In this document: in pieces, positions 55,208-62,567 of the stretch
How the letters are laid out: each line of letters opens with the position of its first letter
Position numbering within the stretch: the first letter of the stretch is position 1
DNA from: DASUPK01 sp963795665
GTDB taxonomy: Bacteria; Actinomycetota; Thermoleophilia; Solirubrobacterales; 70-9
Length of the DNA stretch: 64,000 nucleotides
Reading direction: 5' to 3'
Assembly: GCA_963795665.1 (NCBI GenBank)
Contig: CAWCIP010000020.1
Span: forward strand, 1 to 64,000
Position numbers and translations under genes: made by a program
Notes under the pieces: model-generated
The model's database searches: none
Seen by the model: only the letters and a program-made list of their open reading frames with translations
Told to the model about the DNA's origin: nothing

Positions 55208-55591
55208 ATGTCCAAGACCACAACCGCCACCAGAACGCGCGCTCGCGCGCCCCGCACACGTCGCTGGACCTGCGCCGGCTGCGAGGTGACCGTGCGCTAT
55301 GCCGCAGGCAGCAAGTCCACCCCCCGGCGACCCGAGGGCTGGACCAAGGCCGGCGGCCAGTGGCTCTGCCTGCACTGCCAGCGCGAGAAGGCCGTCGAGA
55401 AGGCGACTATCGGCGCGAACGGTGACGGCTGGGCGTCAAGGCGCCAGGCCCTGCTCGAGTTCGAGCTCCGCCGCAGCCCCGAGGAGCCCGACGGCGTGAT
55501 CGCCAAGCGCGCCAACTGCTCCACCGGCCACGTGCGCAAGGTCCGCGAGGAGCTCGAGCGCGACGGCAAGCTCCGCAAGGCCGCCGCTTAA
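55208..55591 (+). CDS. Zinc-ribbon plus winged-helix small protein
   Basis: A 127-residue, strongly basic protein. Two CxxC pairs, CAGC near residue 22 and CLHC near residue 56, can bind one zinc. The C-terminal half reads PDGVIAKRANCSTGHVRKVREEL, which looks like a helix-turn-helix of the winged type. Together they suggest a nucleic-acid-binding regulator. The ribosome site GGAGGTAACTC is excellent. It has its own -35/-10 and about 100 nt leader. A hairpin follows at 55632 and a c-di-AMP riboswitch after it. No family name was recognised. Confidence 0.78.
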   Translation: MSKTTTATRTRARAPRTRRWTCAGCEVTVRYAAGSKSTPRRPEGWTKAGGQWLCLHCQREKAVEKATIGANGDGWASRRQALLEFELRRSPEEPDGVIAKRANCSTGHVRKVREELERDGKLRKAAA

Positions 55592-55631
55592 CCGGCGCAG
55601 GCAACCGCCAACCTCATTAGCCTGGTTTCAA

Positions 55632-55652
55632 CCCGTACCGATCGGGTACGGG
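55632..55652 (+). terminator. Hairpin after zinc-ribbon gene
   Basis: CCCGTACC-GATCG-GGTACGGG, a perfect 8-bp stem 40 bases after the stop codon. No T-run follows. It separates the gene from the riboswitch. Confidence 0.5.
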
Positions 55653-55664
55653 CCAAGGAATTGC

Positions 55665-55826
55665 ACCTGCCGAATCGCATTGTTCGGCGGCGGTGTTTGT
55701 GGCCGCCGCTGACCAAGTGCGAACGGGGGAACCAACTGGAGCTCAGCTCCGTGGGCGAATCGGTCCATCCGTAGCGCACTCTTTCAGCGCGAGCCCGTCA
55801 GCTAACCCCGTAGGCCCGAGAAAGAG
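55665..55826 (+). promoter_or_regulatory. c-di-AMP riboswitch (ydaO/yuaA type)
   Basis: Conserved ydaO blocks appear in order: a helix of GGCGGC and GCCGCC arms, GGGGGAACC (55725-55733), GGGCGAATC (55753-55761), CCCGTCAGCTAACC (55794-55807) and GTAGGC (55810-55815). This is the pattern I know from actinobacterial RNAs upstream of Rpf and NlpC/P60 cell-wall hydrolase genes, where c-di-AMP shuts off expression. Here it ends about 20 nt before a 42-codon membrane peptide. A -10-like TAGCCT (55618-55623) could start the RNA. Exact ends are approximate. Confidence 0.85.
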
Positions 55827-55834
55827 AGGTTGGC

Positions 55835-55963
55835 ATGAGCACGTTGATCGATCACCTGGCGACGGATCGGATTCGGGGCGGACGTCTTGTCCTCGCGTAC
55901 ACGGTCGGAGCCATTTTCGGCATCGCCCTCGCTTTGGTCGCGCTTGCGGCGGCCGGCCCGTAG
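55835..55963 (+). CDS. 42-aa membrane peptide under riboswitch control
   Basis: Short frame beginning MSTLIDHLATDRIRGGR and continuing as one hydrophobic helix (VLAYTVGAIFGIALALVA), ending AAAGP. The ATG at 55835 has AGAGAGG five bases upstream. It lies directly after a c-di-AMP riboswitch and is the only gene on this strand before the convergent GH76-like gene, so the riboswitch must control this peptide or nothing. Codons such as TTG, CTT and ATT are commoner than in neighbours. A short hairpin (CGGCC-TGTG-GGCCG) follows the stop. No family was recognised. Confidence 0.7.
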   Translation: MSTLIDHLATDRIRGGRLVLAYTVGAIFGIALALVALAAAGP

Positions 55964-55998
55964 GGACACCGGCCTGTGGGCCGGGCCGTCAGCTGGAG

Positions 55999-57313
55999 CT
56001 AGCGTCCCAGCGCGCCCATCCACGCAAAGAGCGCCGCGTTCGCCGCGTGCAGCTGGAGGCTGCCCTTCGGGGCGCTGGCCCTCGACGCCTTCTTGCCGTA
56101 CCAGGTGCGCAGATAGAGGCCGTGCTTGTCGTGGGCCCGGTGTAGAGCGCTGCGCGCGCTGCGCTGAGCGATCCCGTACCAGTTGCCGTCGGGGTTGTCC
56201 GTGGCGAACTCGAGCATCGTCCGTGCGTACCAGAAGTCGAACTGCGGCCCCATCCAGAAGCGGCGATAGACGCTGAGGGTGGCGTTGGCGAGCTGCTCGG
56301 CGCGCTGGCAGTAGGGCTTCTTGCCGGTCTCGTCGCAGATGATCTGGTGGGCGAGGATCATCGGGCCGTTCACGTACGGCATCGGCGAGGCCGCAAACGG
56401 CGGGTAGTTGTTGGACGCCCGCGCCTCGCCCGGCGCGGGGGTGGGATCGCCGGCGGCGTCGAGCTTCGCCGCCTCATCGGGGTTCGCATCGAGGGCCTGG
56501 GCGTCAGCGGCGAACGCCTGGGCGCTGGACGTGCCACCCACGGTGCTCGAGTCGGTCGTCGTGACGTTTCCATAGGTGCCGGGCTTGCGGAGGCGGGCGT
56601 ACAGGCCGGTCGTCGGGTCGACCAGCCAGACGTTGGCCCAGTCGATGAACTTGATCGCGTCGTCGAGGTAGTGCTTGTCGTGGGTGATCGCGAAGAGGCG
56701 CGCCGACAGCAGTGTTCCGGAACCCAGGCTCTCCCCGGCGTAGAAGCTGTGGTTGGTGTTCCACCAGAGCCCTCCGGGCCGCCCCGGCGTCGTGTCCCAG
56801 CCGGAGACGCTGATGAAGTTCTGGGCGATCTCGGCATCGGCCAGGTATCGCCCGTTGCCCGTGGCGCGATACGCATCGAGGAACGCCAGACCCCACCAGC
56901 CGTTGTCGTCGAACCATGTCGTCTTGCCCGGCTCATGCTGGTCGGGGCTTCGACCCGAACCCGGGCACCGGCTCGAGCGTGGGGTTGAGGTAGCGCTGGG
57001 CGCCCCAGGCGAAGCGGTTGAGGTTGTGGAGGTGCTTGGCGGACGGCGCGGCGGTCTGCAGGCCCGCCAGGGCCTCGAAGAGCGGCACCACCCCCCAGAG
57101 CGAGGCCACCTTCGATCCCCCGAGCACCGAGCTGTACCAGTGCCTGCCGCGGTTCCACCAATGGCGCGTCTTCTTGACGCCCTTGTTCGCGGCCTGCAGG
57201 TAGCGCGCCTGGCTGCGGCTGAAGGCGTCGGCGCTCGCGGAGCAGGCCAGCAGCGCGACCATCAGGGCCACGAGCAAGGCCAGAACCGCCATCGAGCTTC
57301 TTCGGACGAACAC
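55999..57313 (-). pseudogene. GH76-like secreted glycosidase, one frameshift
   Basis: Exported protein of about 437 residues with a signal peptide (MAVLALLVALMVALLACSAS) and an alpha/alpha-barrel resembling glycoside hydrolase family 76 (alpha-1,6-mannanase) or related proteins. Supporting pieces: TWFDDNGWWGLAFLDAYRAT, LWWNTNHSFYAGESLGSGTL and DDAIKFIDWANVWL. The paired acidic residues in the first are the likely catalytic site. One extra C in a C-run near 56947 breaks the frame between SKP and the DQHEPGKTTW segment; length is 3n+1. Near the mannosyltransferase-like genes, it may trim surface mannan. Confidence 0.77.
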
Positions 57314-57376
57314 TTCCTACCCCTCGAACACCTTACGCCCGGGTTCGACTCGGAGTGAGAGAGGCGCTGCGCTGAT

Positions 57377-57730
57377 TCAGGCGGCCAGCGGCAGCGCGTC
57401 GCCGGCCCCGGTCAGCTCGAGCACGCGTCGCACCTGCGGGGCGCGAGATCCGATGATGCGCAGTCGATTGCCGTTGCTCGCCGACCTGGCGCTCAGCTGA
57501 AGCAGGAGGCGGACCCCCGAGGCGTCCATGAACTCGAGCTCACCGAGGTCGAGCACGATCCGCGGGGCGTCGCTCGCCTCGGCGCGGCGCATCTCGCGAT
57601 CGACGCTGCCGATCACCGATAGGTCCAGCTCTCCGAGCAGGCGGATCCGCCGGCTTTCGTTGGTGCGTTCGCTGTGAACCGCGAAGGGAAGCACGTCCAT
57701 CCCCGCTCGGCCTTGGTACCCCTGTGGCAT
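57377..57730 (-). CDS. STAS-domain anti-sigma factor antagonist
   Basis: A 117-residue STAS protein. The phosphorylation site is ELEFMDASGVRLLL (Ser about residue 72), with the strand RIRLLGELDLSVIGSVD before it. It is the second such protein in the window. The other is at 8097. A GGAGG site precedes the ATG at 57730. It stands alone between the GH76-like gene and the arylsulfotransferase gene, without a kinase. It may be a target of the SpoIIE-type phosphatase at 62.6 kb. Confidence 0.88.
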   Translation of the reverse strand: MPQGYQGRAGMDVLPFAVHSERTNESRRIRLLGELDLSVIGSVDREMRRAEASDAPRIVLDLGELEFMDASGVRLLLQLSARSASNGNRLRIIGSRAPQVRRVLELTGAGDALPLAA

Positions 57731-57864
57731 CCGTTCCTCCGAAGTCGAGTCGCAGGCTACTCATATAGCGGCCAGACCCCAAAAAAGGGTACGCCGCTGT
57801 TGGAAAAGATCGCCAATTGCGCCAAATTAGGCCGGCGCGGCCTGGGTCTGTGCCGGGAGTGTCC

Positions 57865-59682
57865 TCAGGAGGCCGGGACCGCGGCTGAGCGGCCGAGCAC
57901 GCGGCCCTTCGAGTCGAGGGCGCGAACGGCGAACGTCGTCGCCGTGCTGTTCAGGTCGACCCGGGTCTCGAAGGAGCGCTTGCGGACGTTCGCCACCGGC
58001 TTGAGCGCGCCTGCGCTCGGACCGGCCAGGATCCGCCACTTGGCGACCTTGGTCGCCCCGTTCCAGCTCGCGAAGATGGACACCGTCGATGGGCCGGTGC
58101 GCTGTGCCGCGACGGCGGGGGGTGTGCTCGGCGTCGCCGTCCAGGGGAAGCGATACATCCGGTAGCTGCCGTCGTCCACGGGCAGGCTCGCGTCGAAGAT
58201 CAGCCTTCCGCGCTGGGAGAACTCCGAGAAGAAGGGAGTCGAGCCGAAGCCGACGAAGACGTTGCCGCCCGGGATCCGCTGCAGGCTGCCCTCGCTCTGG
58301 GCCGAGGTGTCGGCCGAGCGGGCGAACTGCCTGACGAGCGTCGCCTTGTGGCGCTTGGCGTTGAACTGGAGGATGAGCCCCCGGGAGTACGGATTGAGCT
58401 GGGGCGGCCCCGCCCCATCGTCGAACATCCCGATCCGGCCGTTGCTCAGCATGTGCGCGTCGTGCTGGAAGTAGAACTGGGCGCCGGGACCGAGCCGGAA
58501 GTTGCTCGCCTTGCCGCCGAGTGTCCAGAGGATCCGGCCGCCGGCCCGGTCGACCTTGTAGACCGCGGAGGTGTCGCGCGCCGAGATCAGCACCCGGCCG
58601 CGCGCCAGCTCCTGGATCGCGTTGATGTGGAAGGCGTCGTAGGAGGCGCTGTTCTGGGGCGTTGCCTGCGAGGTCTCGAGCGGAATGTGGCCGTAGGAGT
58701 GCCACTCCCAGACCACCAGCCCGGTCCGGATGTCGACCTCCTGGACGATCGCGTCGAGCAGCGGCGACAGCTTCCCCGCGGGGGTGCCGGGCAGGTGCAC
58801 GCGTATCGGCGAGTAGACGGTGAAGAGGGCGTCGCCGTTCTTGGTGAGCTGGAACTCGTGCAGGTCCATGGGATATCCGTTGCCCGCATGCACGACCTTG
58901 ATCACCCGGTAGGAGTGGTTGGCGATCACCGCACCGCCGACACCGAAGGCCGCGGGGGTCACGGTGCCCTGCCACCAGGTCAGCACCTTGCGGCCGCGGT
59001 AGTTCTGCAGCCGCAGGTTCGCCGCGACCTCGGGTCGCGTCAGCTGCCGGAACCAGACCAGGTTGCCGGCGCCGTCCACGATCATCGGCCCGCCCGGGCC
59101 GACGGGCTTGATCGTGACCGTGTTGTTGCTCTCAGGATGGACGACCGGCGAGGGCAGCGGGGCCAGCATCACGTCGCCACTGCCCCGCGTCTTCTTGGAG
59201 GTCTTGCTGACCGTGATCTTCGGTGGGGTGAGACCCGGCTCGGTGGCGAAGTGGTCGAGCTTGTCGGGCTGCGTGGAGTTCAGGCCGAGCGGCGCCTGGG
59301 TGGTGCCCAGAGTGGCGACGGTGAACCCGTAGTCGATCGGCTTCCTACCCCGGATCCGGATGGCAACCGAGACCGACTCGCCCTGGGCCAGGGGCTGGTC
59401 GAGGACGAAGCTCGCCCCGCGGTGTCCCGAGTAGGCGAGCAGCCGCCCGGAGTGCGGGCCGGTCGACTGGCCCGTCACGCTGACCCCGCGGATCGAGCGC
59501 CTCGGCACGCCGAGCACGCTGATCTGGGTCTGCGGGGAGGCGTCCGGCGTGTTCGGCGCCGGCGAGATCGCCAGCTTGCCGCCGGATGGAGCCGCGATCG
59601 CCCCGGCCGGGCTACCGAGCGCCAGGACAGCGCCGATCAAGGCAGCGACGAGAAGCGCGCCAGGACGCCTGGCAGCGGTCAT
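57865..59682 (-). CDS. Arylsulfotransferase (ASST) family secreted protein
   Basis: A 605-residue exported protein with a signal peptide (LLVAALIGAVLALGSPAGA). The beta-propeller of ASST-type proteins is visible from about residue 150 to 500: NLVWFRQL, YPMDLHEFQLTKNGDALFTVYS, VDIRTGLVVWEWHSYGHI, SYDAFHINAIQEL, GGRILWTLGG, FYFQHDAHMLSNG, LNPYSRGLILQFN. His residues in DAFHINA and FQHDAHM correspond to the conserved ones. A C-terminal beta-sandwich follows. It could transfer or bind sulfate groups, but many family members are uncharacterised. ATG 59682 has GGAGATTG upstream; a 15-residue longer start is less likely. Confidence 0.84.
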   Translation of the reverse strand: MTAARRPGALLVAALIGAVLALGSPAGAIAAPSGGKLAISPAPNTPDASPQTQISVLGVPRRSIRGVSVTGQSTGPHSGRLLAYSGHRGASFVLDQPLAQGESVSVAIRIRGRKPIDYGFTVATLGTTQAPLGLNSTQPDKLDHFATEPGLTPPKITVSKTSKKTRGSGDVMLAPLPSPVVHPESNNTVTIKPVGPGGPMIVDGAGNLVWFRQLTRPEVAANLRLQNYRGRKVLTWWQGTVTPAAFGVGGAVIANHSYRVIKVVHAGNGYPMDLHEFQLTKNGDALFTVYSPIRVHLPGTPAGKLSPLLDAIVQEVDIRTGLVVWEWHSYGHIPLETSQATPQNSASYDAFHINAIQELARGRVLISARDTSAVYKVDRAGGRILWTLGGKASNFRLGPGAQFYFQHDAHMLSNGRIGMFDDGAGPPQLNPYSRGLILQFNAKRHKATLVRQFARSADTSAQSEGSLQRIPGGNVFVGFGSTPFFSEFSQRGRLIFDASLPVDDGSYRMYRFPWTATPSTPPAVAAQRTGPSTVSIFASWNGATKVAKWRILAGPSAGALKPVANVRKRSFETRVDLNSTATTFAVRALDSKGRVLGRSAAVPAS

Positions 59683-59808
59683 TCCGCTCAATCTCCTTCT
59701 CCCACGGCAGCGCATCTTATTGTGCATCGCGACAACGCGGCGGCCCGACCCGGGCCGCGCCCAACGGCGCGGCCCGGTCGTGGCCGCCGATTCACCCAGA
59801 GTGCTCCG

Positions 59809-60606
59809 TCAACCGGTCGCCGCGTGCAGCACCGGGTAGTACCCGTTGGCGTGGCCGGTCGTCTTCGGGTGGTAGCTCTCCCCCACCGGGTTGGAGAGCC
59901 CGTTGATCCACTCCGTCGAGGACCCGCCGCCGCCATCGCAGACGGCGTGGCCGATGAATGGCGGGATCACGTCGCGGAAGATGAAATTGGATCCCGCTCG
60001 TGACGCCGCCTGGCTGAGCTTGTCGCGCAGCATGTCGGCGGTCTGATTGAGCCGCGTCTCCTCGCTCGGGCTGAACCAGGTGCCGGCGTTGCAGTCCTCA
60101 CCGTTGAACAGGTGCGGGTAGTCGAGCACAACCACCTTGGCGCTCGGCGAGCGCGACTTGATCGCGTTGTTGACCAGGTCCAGCCGGCCCGGGAGCGTGT
60201 TGTTGATGTAGTTCTGCGCGCCATCGATCGCCCCGTTGCAGTCCGAGGCCCACGACGGATACGCGCAGGTGGTGATCACGCTCGAGAAGCCGGCGTCGTT
60301 GCCGCCGATCGTGTAGCTCACCCAGTTCGTGTCCGAGGTGAGGCTCGACGATTGCGTGTTGATGATGTCGCCGGTCTTCGCGCCGCTGCAGGCGGCCTGC
60401 ACGAAGGTCCAGCTGGGATGGGCGTTGTGGAGCAGGTACGGATAGGCGTAGACCGACCGCTGACAGTTGCTGTCGTAGTAGGTCCGCGTCCCCGTGCCGG
60501 ACGAGTACGAATCGCCCAGCGCCACGTACTTCGTCGCCCATGCCGGGGCAGCGAAGACGAAGCAGGCCGCCAGCACGCAGAGAACTGCGAATACGCGACT
60601 CTTCAT
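59809..60606 (-). CDS. Secreted SGNH/GDSL esterase-lipase
   Basis: A 265-residue exported protein with a signal peptide (MKSRVFAVLCVLAACFVF, cleavage after AWA). The four SGNH blocks are VALGDSYSSGTG (Ser), CSGAKTGDI (Gly), TIGGNDAGF (Asn) and ESYHPKTTGH (His, with Asp replaced by Tyr-neighbour). Several Cys pairs suggest disulfides. The type resembles Streptomyces extracellular lipase/esterases. The GGGAGGAGAG site precedes the ATG. It is monocistronic. Confidence 0.9.
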   Translation of the reverse strand: MKSRVFAVLCVLAACFVFAAPAWATKYVALGDSYSSGTGTRTYYDSNCQRSVYAYPYLLHNAHPSWTFVQAACSGAKTGDIINTQSSSLTSDTNWVSYTIGGNDAGFSSVITTCAYPSWASDCNGAIDGAQNYINNTLPGRLDLVNNAIKSRSPSAKVVVLDYPHLFNGEDCNAGTWFSPSEETRLNQTADMLRDKLSQAASRAGSNFIFRDVIPPFIGHAVCDGGGGSSTEWINGLSNPVGESYHPKTTGHANGYYPVLHAATG

Positions 60607-60703
60607 ATGGCTCTCCTCCCAGAGAGTTGACCGGGTGGATTACCCGGTATTGGCGCGGCAACCTAACACGCCTAAGGGCCGAGGCCCGGCCTGTTCGCCC
60701 TGC

Positions 60704-61354
60704 TTACTTCGGCTGCGGCACGATCCTGATGTACGGCTTCGGCGACTCCCACTCGCCGAAGGTCTCCTTGGCCTCGTCGTCGGAGACCGAGCCGGAGATG
60801 ATCACGTTCTCGCCCTGCTTCCAGTTGACGGGCGTCGCGACCTTGTGCTTCGCGGTGAGCTGCAGCGAGTCGATCACCCGGAGCACCTCGTCGAAGTTCC
60901 GCCCGGTGGTCATCGGATAGGCCAGGATCAGCTTGACCTTCTTGTCCGGGCCGATCACGACCACGTTCCGCACGGTTTGGTTGTCGGCGGGGGTGCGGTC
61001 GGCCGGATCGCCCTCGACCTCCGCGGGGAGCATGTCGTAGAGCTTCGAGACCTTGTAGTCGGAGTCGGCGATGATCGGGTAGTTGGGCGCCATGCCCTGG
61101 GTCTCCTCGATGTCCTTCGCCCACTCCTTATGCCTGTCGGACGGGTCCACGGAGAGGCCGATGATCTTCACGCCGCGCTTGTCGAACTCGGGCTTCGCGT
61201 TCGCCATGTAGCCGAGCTCGGTCGTACAGACCGGCGTGAAGTCCTTGGGGTGCGAGAAGAGCACGGCCCAGCCGTCACCGATCCAGTCGTGGAACTTGAT
61301 CTTGCCCTCCGTGCTGTCAGCCTCGAAGTCGGGTGCCTCGTCTCCAATCCTCAT
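60704..61354 (-). CDS. 1-Cys peroxiredoxin (Prx6/AhpC-like)
   Basis: A 216-residue thiol peroxidase. Peroxidatic Cys is in DFTPVCTTELG (about residue 43) with the preceding LFSHPKDFTP. The C-terminal extension WKQGENVIISGSVS is typical of the Prx6 group, and no resolving Cys is seen. It removes hydrogen peroxide and lipid peroxides. The ATG at 61354 gives the normal start MRIGDEAPDFEA. A longer frame extends over the intergenic region without support. An AGGAGAAGAG site lies upstream. Confidence 0.94.
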   Translation of the reverse strand: MRIGDEAPDFEADSTEGKIKFHDWIGDGWAVLFSHPKDFTPVCTTELGYMANAKPEFDKRGVKIIGLSVDPSDRHKEWAKDIEETQGMAPNYPIIADSDYKVSKLYDMLPAEVEGDPADRTPADNQTVRNVVVIGPDKKVKLILAYPMTTGRNFDEVLRVIDSLQLTAKHKVATPVNWKQGENVIISGSVSDDEAKETFGEWESPKPYIRIVPQPK

Positions 61355-61437
61355 CCTCGCCTCTCTTCTCCTCGTTTCGAATGGGAAAGCAAGCCTAGTG
61401 GAGCCCTCCCCCCAACCAGGCCACCCGCTGAACACCT

Positions 61438-62292
61438 CTACGTCGGCGGCGGGCACGTCGGCGGGAGTGTCACCGCTCCGGCGGTGTGCTTGAAGGTGTG
61501 CATGTTGATCCACTCGTCCAGGTTCGGGTCGTAGAGATTCTGGAAACCGAAGTGCAGCACCCTCCAAAACGTCCCTGGATTCCTCTCATCGACGTAGATG
61601 TCGGCCTCGGCGAGCGGGATCCGGGGAAAGAGCCCCGGAGGCCCCTGCGGGAAGGCACTGGCGAGCCGAAAATGGTTCACGTACCGAGGTCTGTTCCGAT
61701 TCAAGATCTCCGGCCCGACGTACGCCGCAGTGCTGAAGATCTCGTTCAGCTGATCCAAGCTGAACCCTGAGATCCGAGAGCAAGGATGGTCGGTCACACC
61801 GGGCCATCTGTAGGTGATCGTGTACAGGGAGCCGCCGAAGATCAGGTTTGTGAAATAGATCGGGTAGTTCTCGCCTCCGGCGATCATCTGGCTGTTGCCA
61901 CCGCTTCCCCGCCAGGTGAAGGGAACGTTCACGCCAAGGTCCGGAACGAGATAGCGACCGCTACCCCGGAAATCCCGGGGAAGACGAGGGCGCGGCTGAG
62001 GGTGGCAGGCCAGTCTGCGAAGCCTCTTGGAGACCCTGATGTTCCCCCGAATCACCGCCCGTCTCGTCCTGTTGCGTGCACTCGCCAGGGCGGTCCTTTG
62101 CCTCCTCAGCTTGCTCTGCAGCCGGTTGCACGCCGGCGCACTTTCCCGCGCGACAGAGCCACTGCTGCTTCGGTCGACTCGATTGGCGGCAGCGCCGCCG
62201 GCTGGGAAGACGAGCGCCGCGAGTAGAAGCAACGCCACGAGTGCCAAAGCCCCACGCCGACCGCGTTCGCGCCTTCTCTCCCCGGACGCCAA
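61438..62292 (-). CDS. Secreted hypothetical protein
   Basis: A 284-residue exported protein starting at TTG 62292. A basic N-terminus and hydrophobic stretch (LALVALLLLAALVFPAGGAA) form a signal peptide. Then an Arg-rich helical part, and a C-terminal domain from about residue 125 with TFTWRGSGGNSQMIAGG-like glycine turns, YPIYFTNLIFGGSLYTI and DLDEWINMHTF-type segments. Two Cys pairs (residues 54/97, 175/280 approximately) may bridge. No family was recognised. TAGACT lies 9 nt before the TTG. Confidence 0.65.
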   Translation of the reverse strand: MASGERRRERGRRGALALVALLLLAALVFPAGGAAANRVDRSSSGSVARESAPACNRLQSKLRRQRTALASARNRTRRAVIRGNIRVSKRLRRLACHPQPRPRLPRDFRGSGRYLVPDLGVNVPFTWRGSGGNSQMIAGGENYPIYFTNLIFGGSLYTITYRWPGVTDHPCSRISGFSLDQLNEIFSTAAYVGPEILNRNRPRYVNHFRLASAFPQGPPGLFPRIPLAEADIYVDERNPGTFWRVLHFGFQNLYDPNLDEWINMHTFKHTAGAVTLPPTCPPPT

Positions 62293-62328
62293 GACCCGCC
62301 CAGTCTAGGGCGTTGATGGGTCCACAAG

Positions 62329-62356
62329 CGAAATGCCCGGAGGTCCGGGCCTTTCG
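62329..62356. terminator. Terminator-like hairpin
   Basis: CGAAA-T-GCCCGG-AGGT-CCGGGC-C-TTTCG: an 11-bp stem with one mismatch, flanked by A-rich and T-rich sides, so it could terminate in either direction. On the minus strand it directly follows a T-arm-like element (62367-62382). The rest of 62293-62567 holds no gene that I can support. Confidence 0.5.
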
Positions 62357-62567
62357 TGGCAGCGCTGCAGGATCGAACCTGCGACTGCACTCAGCGTCGC
62401 GCAGTCAGAGCCTGCAACAGGACCTCAATCGGGGAGCGGTGCTTCGCTCGATTGTCCGGCGATAAACCCTCGGCGCGGCCCTCTCGCCCGCGTCTCCGTT
62501 ACGCGACCTGGGCCAAACGACCAGGGTCGCTCGTCCGGCGCGGAAGCCGGATAGATTCAAGCGCGAG

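Noticed and set aside
55098..55289. Short plus-strand ORF beginning at 55098
   Set aside because: It lies at the promoter's transcription start, has no ribosome site, and overlaps the better supported zinc-ribbon gene in another frame.
62350..62440. Complete tRNA gene on the minus strand
   Set aside because: Only a T-arm-like hairpin and CCA are visible. The T-loop is one base short, and no acceptor complement (CAGCGCT), D-arm or anticodon arm could be placed upstream.
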